Assembly (NCBI GenBank): GCA_037178675.1
Contig: JAYMGJ010000380.1
Location: 1 to 64,000 of the forward strand
Reading direction: 5' to 3'
DNA: 64,000 nt
Source of the DNA: Scleroderma bovista
Lineage: Eukaryota; Basidiomycota; Agaricomycetes; Boletales; Sclerodermataceae
The notes beneath the pieces were generated by a model. The model searched no databases. It saw only the letters and a list, made by a program, of their open reading frames with translations, and was not told where the DNA came from. This document shows positions 31,557 through 43,284 of the stretch, piece by piece. The position numbers were made by a program, and so were the translations under genes. The stretch's first letter is position 1. The number at the start of each line of letters is the position of its first letter.

Positions 31557-34386
31557 ATGTCCGAATCTGAGTACAGTGAGAGTGATAGTGATGGGAGGTC
31601 TGATGCCACTGGGCAAGGCAAGACCCCCCTTTGCAAAGATGAGCTCATCATTGTCCAGGAGAAACTGGAACAGTGGATGGCAGCGGACGCAACGAAAAGG
31701 AAGTCTATTTTTAAGGACATTGCAAGCCATGTCCAAAGGCTGGAGGCCAACAGGACACTCAAGAGTCACCAATGGGTGATAAAGAAGAAGGTGAGTGCTC
31801 CCTCACTTATGAAGAGCTTGCCTTATTTCATATTTTCATAGGCCATTCAAAATTGGCTGTATAATCACTCTCGCACTCGGAAGAAAAAACAGCTCATCAA
31901 ATATGGCTGCAGGTGGACTGCCCGCATGGTAATAGCAGACCAAGAGAAGGCAAAAATAGATGATGTGCTTGCCAGAGCAGGACATGCACCCGGTTCCAGC
32001 GGGTACATTCAAAATTATCAGAGGGCGGTGGGCAAAGTGATAAAGAGACTGACCGTGGAGAACATAGAGCGAGCAGAAAAGACAGCCAAGGAATGGAATG
32101 ATACCCACCCCCCCCCAGAGATCCAAGCAAGGTGAGACTCTTATCCCATGGCAGCATGGTACTGAAACTACAGGTAGAGCTGCGGAAGGAAAAGGTCGGA
32201 AGTTTGCCCGTGAGTTTTCCAAGGCGATGTGGAAGCAGTGTGGTGCCAGAGTGGTGGTGATGGCGGCTTGGAAAGGTGCCGCAGGTGACATCATGTATGG
32301 CCTGTGAGTGTGGTTATTCGGTGTATATATTACTACTGACACACATAGGCATGACTTCAATGACGAATTGGGTGATGGCAAGCTCTTTGATGGCTGGGAC
32401 CGGGTGGAGAACAAGTGGGAGCGGTATGCCCATCAGGTGTTTGGTGTGGAGGAGGAAAGTGGTGAAGATACGGAGGATGAGGGCACGGTTCCAAGAAAGC
32501 CTGTCAAAGGTAAAAGACGGCCGCGGTTTAACCTCCCAACAGATGCAGATGATGTGCCCTACATTCCGGTCATCCTGAATATGAACACCCAGGACAAAAA
32601 GGATGTAGTCCGCGCATTCATTAGTTTTCATTATGGTATGTAAAAATATTCTATGAATCAAACACTAACCATGTCATAACAGGAAAGGCTTGTGGTCGGT
32701 CCGATGTTGCTGTACCATGGGCAGCGATTGGGCTTGACCGTGGCACATATATATCGGGCAGGTATTGGCCTGCCAATGTCGCATTCAAGGAACCCTCTAG
32801 GCTTACCAACAAAGAGGCCACAGAAATATTGGAGTGGTGGCGAGACAGGCAAGTGAGTGATCCCGCAAATACATTCAAGGTCAAGAGGTGGTTAGAGTCC
32901 GATGGGTCGCTACAAGCCGCGGTTTCGAGTGCCAATCACAAGAGTATGGCAAAGAGAACAGGAAAAAAGCCCACGCAAGGTAAATATCATTCTATTAAAT
33001 TGGCAACCACTGAGAGGCATTGATAGATGTATCATATAATGACGAGGACATAGAGGACATTCAGCCCCCTGTGCATCCGCATGGAAATGCCGCGGGTCCT
33101 TCTAGGGGTGGAGCAGAATCAAGGCACACCCACGGTCAACACGATTTGCAAGGTAATTACATCTATTCATTCATTGGTATATCATTGATGTCTTGCAGCG
33201 GATGCTGAGAAGAGCCGTAATAAAAGGTCGAAACAGACGCATGCCAGAAAAAATTCAAAGGGTAAGTATGGTTACTGTATGAACATACACTGATATATTT
33301 TCACAGATTCCAGTTCGGATCAGACTGATGGTGACTCCTCAGCCAGTCACAATATTAAAGTGGGCCCACCAAATGCATCATATTCCATGCGTGCTGGGTC
33401 CCATCAGCAACAGGCAATGCAGCAAAGGAAAGATTCAGGTGGGATATTTATTATCAATAGGGATGAAATGAACAAACAATAGCAGGCAGTGAGAATCCTC
33501 CGACCGCGGGTACTGCAATGGTTGTCAAACTCAAGCCGCGGGTAAAGACAACAGGTGAGAGTGTTCTTATGGACCCCCACATACAACTAAATGTATGTGT
33601 ATGTGGATAATATTTATATGCAGACAAGAAAAAAGCAGTTGCAGATAAGAATAATCTGGCACATCCAATTGCAACTGTGGGTGCTTCCACAACCGTGGCT
33701 GACAACCCACCTGTCACTCAGAAGACCAAAGGTAAAGGTGGTCCTATGATGTCACACCAGCAGTTACGGCTATGTTTATCATATATTCATTTAGGTAAAC
33801 AGAGTGCAGTCACAGGGAAGAGTACGGCTGCCATGGAGGTCACTGCCACTGCCCACTCTGACGCTCCGCTTAACACCAAAGGTGATGGTCTTCTTAGGCT
33901 GTGAACATATTCTGACACTGACATATTTAATATTTATATTCAGGGAAACATCCTGGAGGTACTGGGAAGAGTGCTCCTTCCATGGATGTGACACCCGCAG
34001 GTCCTCCCTCCACCGCAGCTCAACAAAGTGGGAAGATAAAAGGTAAGGGCACTTCTTATTCCATCACCAACATATTTATTCTTACAAATCTGATATATAT
34101 ATTCAGCCAAACACTCTGAAGTCATGAAACAGAGCGGTCAGTCAATTCAAGTGCCAACCGCAGGTCATTCAGCTCCTGCAGCTATTCCACAAGGTATGCA
34201 TTATGGCAATCCCGGTAAAATTACTCACAGGACCTGAAATAAAATGCAAAACATAAATCACTACAAGATGAATCCAATGAAGGGGGAAAAGGTGTCATGA
34301 GGCGGCAGTCGGTCCGGCCAAAGAGGCTCCCATCAAGGCTGGAGGACTATGATGATGCCCACCTACGAAAGAAGTGCCGAGAATAG
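31557..34386 (+). CDS. KDZ-A gene D, basic KDZ-associated protein with repeated small exons
   Basis: About a dozen exons. The N-terminal acidic Ser/Asp segment (MSESEYSESDSD) is followed by a helical region. Then comes NWLYNHSRTRKKK...GCRWTARMV, matching SWFYNHGRSR...KNWTARRV in the copy at 41128-42949. Next are EWNDTHPPPEIQ, MWKQCGARVVVM, HDFNDELGDG, ACGRSDVAVPW and ILEWWRDRQ. From about 33200 to 34195 come seven small phase-1 exons of about 60-110 nt with 45-65 nt introns. They repeat a loose GKxSxxxxKSxxxxV motif and end in a basic exon (QSVRPKRLPSRLEDYDD). The family recurs in agaricomycete genomes but has no function I know. The WTAR block and basic tail would fit nucleic-acid binding; this is inference. 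I see no certain stop. Confidence 0.7.
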
Positions 34387-34660
34387 ATTCCTCGTATACG
34401 GATTGTAAATGTAGACAAATCTGTATATGTGGATATAGGATCATCATCACCAGGTGGCCATCGCTGTGTATCATGAATCATAACCACGGTGAATGTAAGG
34501 TGAATATGACAACATGACTGTTGAACACAACCGCGGTCATGATCAAACATGTGGTGTCCATCACATTTACCTTTAAACTCACAATCCTAGTGAATGTCAT
34601 CTCACACACTGAAAATCATTCTTTCAAGTATTTGATACTAGCAGACAACCAAATGTAATT

Positions 34661-36052
34661 ACAACATTGACAGGTGTAAATCTTCTAAATGATCCGTGGC
34701 ACCCTGTGTGCCCTCCATCTCACCCTTATCCATGTGCTCCAACTTATCTATCATGTCAGCATAATGTGCCCGTAAGGCCATCAGCCTTCTCCACTCCCTA
34801 GTTTCTTCCACCAACTTGTCTGCATACTGCTGGTACATTGTGATAAGGGGTTTGTCGTACGAGTTGTCCAGGCAGATGGATTTGCCATCCTTGGGGTGAA
34901 AACGGGCTGCAATCTGGCGAGCTGTGCTTACTACTGATTGTGAATATCAATTTAGTAGATATACTAATGTACTCACATTCATGCCACGGGCCATTGAATT
35001 TACCGCGGTCAATTTCAAGGTCGGCCATTGTTTGTAGCAAATGCCACCATTCCACTATGACTGTCAGTATCAGTAATTTAACCTGAGGCAACACTCACCT
35101 TCCACATCCTTGGGACAGGTTACAGGGAATGGGCGCACTGAGCTTGATTCCGTTTCGGGCGCCTTTCCCTTATCCACTAACCTACTGTGCGCAATGGGGC
35201 TTGTACCAATGACTCTCAGCCAGAAGTCTTTGAGGCATATTGCCTCTGCGTCAGATTCACTCCCAGTTGGCTTACCTGTCTCTGTGGAGAGACGTGATGC
35301 ACTGAGCGATGCTGATCTGCGGGGTTGCCTACAAGGGGTTGACTCCATCGGCGACATGAGTGATGTTGGAAAAATGTTAGAGGCTTACTGTGCGGGTGGA
35401 GTACATGCTTGACTCTCCTCCGACGTGTCACCATCTGAGGAATCAGCGGATGGTCCGTGGGTTGGCGTCATGGGCCGCGTTGATGAGTCACTTTCTTCAG
35501 AAACTGGGTTCTGGGAGAGTTGTGTGTACATCTGGACTGGAATTTCTGATGCAGCAACAGGGGGGGGAGTCCATCCTTGGCTATCCTCCGACGTGTCAGT
35601 GTCAGAACCAGAGTCGGAGGATGTTTGAGGCATCGGGGTGGTATCACAGTTAGGGGATGACATAGGTGGGAGTTCACGACGTGGCAACGCGCCTGGTGGA
35701 GACCAGCTATTGTCCGACACATTGGATGACGGTGAATCAACCGTGGGGAGTGAATGTTCATTTGTGTCAATACACATCGGGTCGCCCGTGGGTAGATGGT
35801 TGGGCTGAGTGGGTGGAGACCATCCACTGCTACTCTCAGTTGCTGTGAATTTGAAATAAGCAATAGTCATGTAGAACTGATAGATACTCACAAGGTGCCC
35901 TCGGAGTTTGCCTGTTTGGAGGTGTCCACCCTGGGCTGCCGAACAAAGCTGTCCGAGATCCATGTCAAATGAGGGATACAGATCCAATACATATACTTAC
36001 ATGTGTTGGGTGCTCCATCATCTATAAATCTCACATTCCTTGGTCCGCTCAT
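34661..36052 (-). CDS. KDZ-A gene C, uncharacterised KDZ-associated protein
   Basis: Starts MSGPRNVRFIDDG at 36052; five to six exons. After a GTAAGT donor and a short exon (DMDLGQLCSAAQGG), a long exon (about 35844-35400) is Ser/Asp/Pro-rich and repeats a W/C-[ST]-P-P motif four times: SSGWSPPT, DNSWSPPG, DSQGWTPPP and ESQACTPPA, the last decayed. The next exon contains KGKAPETESSSVRPFP. The C-terminal exon aligns with gene C of KDZ-B through YQQYADKLVEETREWRRLM. The middle is fast-evolving and the ends are conserved. It is divergent from the Zn-cluster gene. Function unknown. Confidence 0.62.
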
Positions 36053-36953
36053 GGTTGCTGGTGATGTATGAGACAATAGAGGGTTTGGGGTTGACAGGCC
36101 GCGATCATTTATGTTAAGTACCACAGCTTATATAATATATTTCCTGCCACTATGAAATGAAATGTTTAAAGGGTAAATAATGGTCGGAATCAACCATCTT
36201 ATGTCATTAATGGAATCTGGGGTGGTATTCGGGTACTGCATATCACTGTCAATTGATTCCAATTGTTCTACATTGTGGTAGGAATGAGATATGTATCAAA
36301 ACAAAGCTTGCCAACCCATTGTAGCTCTGCATCTGTGTAAATACAGACAGTGAAACATGTTTAGCACACCCGCGGTCATGATTCCCTAAATAGATGTTGT
36401 GGGTACCATTTTCCTTGCCTTCCAATCTTCAATGTCTGCCACGGGCATTGTATGCAATAAATCTTAGTGTCAATAGTGTTGCTTAGACTGGCTACCTGAT
36501 CACAAATTTTCAATCATTGTTGTCTCTATTCTATTTGCTGCTAATCTTGCACCTGTGATACCGGTAAATCTGAAATACACTGGATCTTACCGCGGTCAAT
36601 TCACTCCAACAATCCATGCGACTGTCCATTCCATTTATACTTTGGTGATTAAATTTACACATTGATGTGGGTGCCTGACTAACTATATGGAGCATTTAAT
36701 TATTACTAAATACAGCTTCCACAGGTGTACCACAACACTGGTGAACCTGGGTGATGTACCATGTACGCAGTTGAAAGCCCACACGGAGATTATTAGCACA
36801 TGGTGTGGCATTGAGTGACGTATCAATGCTGTCAGATTCAGTCCACTGGTGTGTGACACTCGCTGACATAATCATAATAAATATTCAACATACCACACGG
36901 CTTCCACACCGCAAACTTGTTTTCACTCCCACTCAGCTCATTTTCACTTCACT
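36053..36953. promoter_or_regulatory. Bidirectional promoter region, gene C / Zn-cluster gene (KDZ-A)
   Basis: 900 bp, AT-rich, no open frame worth calling, with CCGCGG at about 36371 and 36590. It corresponds to the 465-bp ACCGGT-bearing spacer of KDZ-B. 34387-34660, between genes D and C, is a short convergent spacer with one CCGCGG. Confidence 0.4.
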
Positions 36954-39041
36954 ATGTCTACCCAACAATCCAACACTCAGCTCGCATCCTCCTCCAACGT
37001 CCCCGAAGATTTTGGAACCCCCATGATGCCTGGAGAAGTCATCGCGGATGCCACCAGCCTCATCACCGCGCGAGTCGCAATAATTAAGAAAACTAAGGAT
37101 ACCGGATTATGGCTGGGTGTCCATCATGATGTCTGGGCCCAGCTGGTGAGTAAACTAATTTAAATCCTTGACTGTATCTAACAATTGTCAGAACCGTGTT
37201 CGAGAGGTGGTGGGGAACCTACCCCGTGGTTTCAACATCCCCCCCATGCTCATGTCCCTCGACCGCAACCTCGAGGATCCATCAGAGGGAATTACCACGT
37301 GGCCAAAGTGGCCCCAACTCCTGCAGTGTCCTGCAGAGAACGTCTCCGACCATCCCTGGTGCAACTGCAGTCAAGACTCCAATCGCGGTGACCGGGTTCC
37401 CGAACCAAGCGATGAAGGCCAAATGGACGGTGAGCAGGCAGCAGAGCAGAGGGTGGAGGAGGAGAGGGTGGATAAGGGGAAGCAACCGGCACATGAGGTG
37501 AGTAGCAATGACACTGGCCCATCTGAGCCAGTAGCTCCAGAGGAGGGGAGAGGTCGTCACGGTGGACGTGCAAAGACTCGGGGATGCAGCCAGTCCCATC
37601 GCCCTCGCAAGCGGGTCAAGTCGGCCCCCATTGTCGACAGCGATGACAAAGACACCGCCAAGCCTATTCGTTGCGGTGTCATGAAGACCTACGACCTTCA
37701 CAATCCCCCTCCCGACTTCCCCATCCTTCCCGCGATGGATCGATGTGACCACTGCGCCCGTTGAATGTTACCCTGTGCCAGGAAGGAGGACCGTGCGTGC
37801 TTCCAGTGCAACAAGGGGAAGCATGGGTGCAGCCTGTCACTGAAGCGTATGCGGTCTCGATCGCAATCGTGTGCACCAGCAGCACGGACCAGCCAGCCGG
37901 ACCCCCCCCAATCACTAGCACCAACCCCTGCACCACTGCGTACAAACCCTCCCCGTTCAACTCGCAAACACAAAGCCAAGAGTCCCGTTCCCGCGGGTGT
38001 TGCATCTGCAGGTCCAGCACATGCAGCTCGACCTTCAACACCTGGCCCATTGAGGGGCAAACGTGAAAGTAAGTTGAATATTTGTTTTATTCCGTTCTGC
38101 TGAATATCTAAACAGAATTTGATGGAGTGCTGATAGTGCAACCGTGATGGCTGTCAAAATCAAGGGACCGCAGTACAAGCATTGAGTACAGCGAACATAC
38201 GACCACAGCGACGACAACAAGCGCCTGCAGCGAATGTTCCGACTTGAAGGAGAAGTTGGGCGATGTGACGCAGAGGCTGGAGGCGCAAGAGGTCCAAGTG
38301 GACACACTTCGCCAGCTCATGGAGAGTCTGAGGTCAAGTACACTAATTGTCCCTCCAGTACCGTCCCCTCCTGGTGCCATGCAAACTTTCACACCAGTTG
38401 AAAGTCCTGCATCCATTTTCCGTATGCACTCCCCTTCATCCATCCATGCTGAGTCGCATTCCCCTGTCGTGTCCCCCCCAACTGGCCCTCCTGCAGACCA
38501 CGGACCGGATCCAACAATCCCCGCAGTTGCAAGCATGGAACCATGCACGCATCCACATGCATCTCGTGATGTATCCACCACCATTGAGATGCTTGCTGAA
38601 TCTGTTGCCCCCGACATCCTGCAAACACTGTGGGCTCCAACTGCAGTACAAGACGCCCATTCACCTCGGTCTCCCAGCTCTGCTGGCGATGACCATGTTC
38701 CTCCCGCCTGCCCCCCTCCTGCCATCATCAACACTGATGATACCATGGCTGTGGATCAACCCACAGCTTCTGTCCCCACCATCCCGGTAAGTCCATTTAA
38801 TTTACCTGTGGTTCAATACTCACATCCCCTGCAGTGCCCCATGACACCTGGTGATGATCCCCTCTCCTCGTGCCCTCCAAACAGCATCACCAATGATGCA
38901 ATGGCTTTGGATCCGGAAGCCATTCCTCTCCCCACCATCGTGGTAAGTCCCACCAATGTCCCCGATGACAAGGCTCTGGCACCCGCGGTTGGAGATGACG
39001 GAAGTGCGGGCACTGGGGAAGCAAATGCAATGGACACCTAA
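36954..39041 (+). pseudogene. KDZ-A Zn-cluster/coiled-coil protein
   Basis: Exon 1 (36954-37145) is a helical N-terminal domain ending HHDVWAQL at a GTGAGT donor. Exon 2 (about 37191-38068) holds PRGFNIPPMLM, WPKWPQL and HPWCN, an acidic/basic linker, VKSAPIVDSDD, and the zinc cluster at about 37744-37833 with Cx2Cx6Cx7Cx2Cx6C spacing. Later exons hold a coiled coil (KEKLGDVTQRLEAQEVQV, about 38244) and a long Pro/Ser-rich, possibly activating, tail to 39041. TGA at 37762-37764 falls inside the cluster, where Arg fits (CGA to TGA); otherwise the gene is open. The spacing matches fungal Zn2Cys6 proteins, which bind CGG-type sites. KDZ-A is full of CCGCGG, an everted CGG pair with no spacer. 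Confidence 0.7.
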
Positions 39042-40893
39042 AGTACCTTTATCTTCATTTCCATACCATTTTCCTTTTCACAGACTATCTTTTATGTACA
39101 CTGGTTATGTTAGATACTTTTGTTTGACCATTCCGGCATCCATCTTTGTTTGTATATATTTTTTTGCAACACTTCTTTGTGCGAATGAACTATGTTTCCT
39201 TTTGTTAATTAATATGTATGAAATACATTTTGTCCCATACTTACATGCAATTTATTTGTTTCACCTAAGAAATAGTATTGTACCCGCGGCTATGTGCACA
39301 TGCTGGTAATCATTTCACAGCCAAGGTATGCCAACATGAGCCTAACCCACTCATCACCAGGTGTTTCCTAGTTCCTAGTAAATGATTCCTAATCAATGGT
39401 ATTTTTCACGGCCTAATCCTTTTCATTTGTCTTGCGGTATCATTCTACCTCTCTCCAGAAGGTACCGCGGTTGCATTGGTATACAACATAACATTGTGAC
39501 AATTGTGAACCAAATCATATTGGATCACATAACTCTGCCACAGTGAAAACTCTGGCGTGGTGAAAGCTCCGCCACGGTTAACACTGCCAGTTAATACCAC
39601 TGTAATATTTGCCACATGTGGAGCCAGCCACACACGCTAAGGTTAGATTGTAATTGATGCTTCCTTTATACGGCATAAACCTATATGCTAAATTTCACCA
39701 AGCTGTTTATATGGTGCAGTATTTCCTTTTTACAAATGTTTGTTTCAACCACACAAAAACCGCGGTAGTTAAATTTATCCTGTGGTAGTGACATCTTACC
39801 CGCAGTAGTGATACATAGACCCACGATAGTGACACTCAGGTCCGTGGGAGGGACACCTAACGTGATTCAGTGCCCACCCTACCCATTATTGCACATCACC
39901 TGCTCACCTTACCCACGATACTCACATCTAATCCGTTATAATCACCCCTTACCCGCAGTTTTTAAAACTCACCCGTGGTGGTTACACCATATCCATGATA
40001 GTCACACCTTATCTGCGGGAGTGACACCCTACCCGCGGTAATGACACCCAACCCGCAGTGGTTACACCCCTCCCCCGATAGCTACACCTTATCCGCGGTA
40101 GTGACACCTAATCAGCTGTAGTTACAACTATCCCGCGGTTGTTGCACCTCACCAGCCATAGTGACACCCTACCCACGGTACACCTCACCCGCGGCTGTTT
40201 CATCTTATCTGCGATAGCTCCAGGTAGCTATTACCAAGATACCCCACGCATGCCAATGTCCCCTGTGTTGTACTAATTTGGGCTATCTCACCTATATACC
40301 TACATTTTTGCACCTGACTGCAGTGGTGATACCTAACCTGCGGCACATACCACAGTCTTACCCCAGTTCTGCCCTGTGTGACTTTGTAAGACAGCCGTAG
40401 GTGCATGGGGTTGTAGTGACACCTAACCCACGGTAGCTGCTGTGTACCATTTCCGTATTAGGCATCCTTTTCTCCAAACATTGGTTTTATATGCTAGTTG
40501 TACCTACACCTAATCTACAGTAGTTACATCAATCCCGCGGCATTTCCACCTGACCCACGGTACGTACCGCGGTGCCATTTGTGCATAGGTGTCCTCTGTG
40601 CTATACTGATTTAGTTAAGCTCACCTATACACCTACATGATAATACAATATGGGCTCATCCATTGACATGCATGAGAGGCAGGCCTGGGCCCACCCGAAT
40701 GACATAGCGATCACAAATTATGTGCCCGCCTTAATGTGTAAATACTTTCTGGGCTCATTCATATGATTCCATGACAATACCTAATTTGACCTATCTACCC
40801 TTCCCTTAATTGACACCCTAGCCCACCCCTAGTACATTGTGATAATATCTAAATATGTAGCCCATCCGTACCAATCGATAACAAATCATTCCT
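39042..40893. repeat. KDZ-A right subterminal arrays
   Basis: 39042-39540 is AT-rich non-coding sequence. About 39540-40620 is an array of 'acccgcggtagtgacacc' units with roughly ten intact CCGCGG sites. About 40620-40890 has TGGGCTCAT and AGCCCACCC units. Both are inverted relative to the left arrays at 18287-21060. Confidence 0.75.
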
Positions 40894-40979
40894 GGGCTAC
40901 CATCCGCTGGCCCGTGACACTCGGCCGATTTTCACCTTCAGGTGGCCGTGTAAGACGGCCTAAGTAGGTGCATGGGGTC
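40894..40979 (-). repeat. KDZ-A right terminal inverted repeat and target duplication
   Basis: Reverse complement of the left terminus at about 85% by eye. TGCTGAC at 40980-40986 is the right copy of the target duplication. The joined flanks then read as an uninterrupted KDZ-B spacer repeat. 40987-41127 is non-coding KDZ-B sequence. Confidence 0.85.
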
Positions 40980-41127
40980 TGCTGACAATACTGCTAGTAT
41001 GGTGACCGGCAGTGATCCGGGCTGATGATAAGGATACTGGTATCATATGGGATGAGACCAGTGGTAATGATATCAATAGGTACCACATTTGACAACAGGA
41101 CACATTCATAAAATGTATATATATAAT

Positions 41128-42949
41128 CTATCTCTTTTTCCTTTTATCACGGGGTGTAGGTGCATCATGATCCGCTCTTTCTGTTGCCCTTCTTTGCCTT
41201 TTGGACTGCCGGACTGTATTACCAGGACCGGGTTCCTTATTGCTAGGACCGGCTATGGGAATATCCCCCGGAACCACATTATCTAATAATAATGTCATTA
41301 TCCTGTCAATTCTATTCAATGAACATACCTGTTCCTCTCTTCTGGTGTGGACATGGCTGGGTGGGGGGAACTGTGATAGTGTCACCGGCCGGTGCATGAG
41401 CTTTTGGGGCAGGCCGGTTGTGCTTCTGACTTCTGGTTCGGTCAGTAACACCTTCATTGGGGGAATAAGCCTCATCCCATTGGTCCTCTATGTAATATTT
41501 TTAGTAGAGACTCCACAATTCAGAGAAATTCGCTCACCTTGTCTCCTTCTCTTTCCAAGGGCCTTGTCTGACCGGTGCTCATCTTCACCAACCGACCTTT
41601 GTAATGCTCCCTCAGCATCCTTCCAGGCCATGAACCTAAATACATCTTGTGGATCGATTTGTTGTCTCCTCCTCCAGAATTCCAGGATCTGAGTCACTTG
41701 CACACCACCCATTTTGCTAGGTTCCTTCAATGAGACATCAGAAGGGAGGTACTTGCTTTCAATATAACCTTGCAGGTCTTCTGTGATGCTCATCCATGGT
41801 ACAGTTGCTCTTTCCTTTCCACAAGCACGACCTATTGTGCCTTAGTTAGTTACCCCTCACCTAAGCATGTCAAGGATGTTCGGAAGTTGCGGAATCCCGC
41901 TGTCAAGGGTTTGGAGGCTTACTTGTGCCTTTTTCTTACCCTTCTTGACAATCTTTCGAGGATGTTGATCCGCATCCTCATCCTCATCATCTGCCTGGTC
42001 TCCATCCAGAATCTTGCCGGCCTTGAATACATCAGAAGCATACCTTGACCATTTTTCCTCCATTCCTTCCCAGTCTGGAAATGTACTCGCATTCCCAAGT
42101 TCATCATTGAAATCATGTCTGTAATTGTTCCGGTCATCTCAATGTGTAACTGCCATGTTTCCACTTACATGCCGGCCATCACCTTTCCGTTCTGATCCTT
42201 CCAAGCCACCATCACCACCACCCGGGTACCACACTGCTTCCACATAGTCTCTGCATACTCGCGAGTATACTTCCAGCCTTTTTTCTCAGCTGCACTGAAG
42301 ACCTGTGAGGTGTATCATACAAAAGATTAGAAATGTGTACATACATAGCCTGTACCTCTGGCGGTGGTTGGACCTCATTCCACTCCTGAGCAACCCGCTC
42401 TGCCTCTTTCATTTCATCCTCGGTAACCTTTTTCATCAGCCTTCCAACGGTCTTCTGGTACCCTCCTATCATTTGCTTGCTGCCAACCCCGATACTGTGC
42501 TGTTGGAATTCTTGCTGAATCTCCATTTGCTTCTGCTCCCTTATTACCCTCCGTGCAGTCCAATTTTTCCCCCACTTCAGCATCCCCTTGTGTGCTCGGG
42601 ACCGGCCATGGTTATAAAACCAGCTTTTGATGTGCTATAAAATGTTAGCCTTTGCAGAGCGGAATACAACATCACCTACACCCAACTTAGCTTTCCAGTC
42701 CTCTCCCAAGATGTACTCATTTGCAGGCAGGTGTCTAATGAGATCACAGACCCTCCTATTCACAGGCTTCCTCCTGTCCCCCTTTAAAGCCTTCCACTCT
42801 TCGAGGTTTGCATGAAGAATCTCTATTTCCTCAGAGGTGAGTTTCCCTGGAGTATTCTCCCCTACCAGTCCGGTGGTCGTGGGATCCTCTGGTTCTGTAG
42901 GATGAGATGATTCAGAAGATGAATGGGAGTCTGAGTCGCTTGAAGTCAT
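41128..42949 (-). pseudogene. KDZ-B gene D
   Basis: Starts MTSSDSDSHSSSESS at 42949. Blocks match gene D of KDZ-A in order: SWFYNHGRSR...NWTARRV, QEWNEVQPPPEVQ, MWKQCGTRVVVMVAWK, HDFNDELGN, WSRYASDV, ACGKERATVPW, ILEFWRRRQ, and a basic C-terminus (RQSKRQRRATERADHD) ending at 41128. The run of repeated small exons seen in KDZ-A is absent here. Around 41845-41880 about 16 residues present in KDZ-A are missing, and the only possible intron is about 29 nt, too short to be credible. I treat the copy as damaged. Confidence 0.6.
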
Positions 42950-43284
42950 TGTGAATGTGGTAGACTTTGTTGGTGAAGCCCTCCATATCATAGCGTGCAC
43001 CATGTTGAATGGAATTCCCTCAGCTGTCATGTAAAGTTCCTTCGATCCGAACAATTTCCTTTTGAGGTTAGCTATGGTTCCGGTGCAGTGGATCACTAAC
43101 CATAAGAAGTAGCCGATGTCACAAATCGGCAGATCACCTACTATATATAGGCAGTGTACCTAATGTTCCTGATGCCAATCAGTACCAATCTCAGACAAGA
43201 TACACAGATCCGGATGCGATGATTGTGATCCATGATGTTGCAATGAGGCATTTCCTACTGAAGTTTGCACCAAGCCTATCAATC
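42950..43284. promoter_or_regulatory. Bidirectional promoter region, gene D / KDZ transposase (KDZ-B)
   Basis: 335 bp between divergent start codons at 42949 (minus) and 43285 (plus). It includes TATATATAGG at about 43140 and the TGCAATGAGGCATTTC block shared with the KDZ-A spacer. Confidence 0.45.

Larger units (their letters stand above)
18200..40979. mobile_element. KDZ-A: complete 22.78-kb six-gene KDZ transposon nested in KDZ-B
   Basis: Inverted ends of about 85 bp (18200-18286 and 40894-40979) share ACCTACTT, CGTCTTACACGGCCACC, GGTGAAAAT and GGCCGAGTGTCAC. TGCTGAC lies immediately outside both ends. Gene order: TET/JBP (-), X (+), KDZ transposase (-), D (+), C (-), Zn-cluster (+). About 50 CCGCGG palindromes are spread through coding and non-coding parts; I noticed only one elsewhere, in gypsy-2. 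Later insertions are 21677-23774 and 28614-29865. Known Zisupton/KDZ elements make about 8-bp duplications, so 7 bp is close (an eighth base would mismatch). Confidence 0.88.

Noticed and set aside
14281..37764. Conserved in-frame TGA in both Zn-cluster genes as programmed readthrough
   Set aside because: The stops fall at different positions of the cluster (third residue in KDZ-B, seventh in KDZ-A) and each fits an independent CGA to TGA change.
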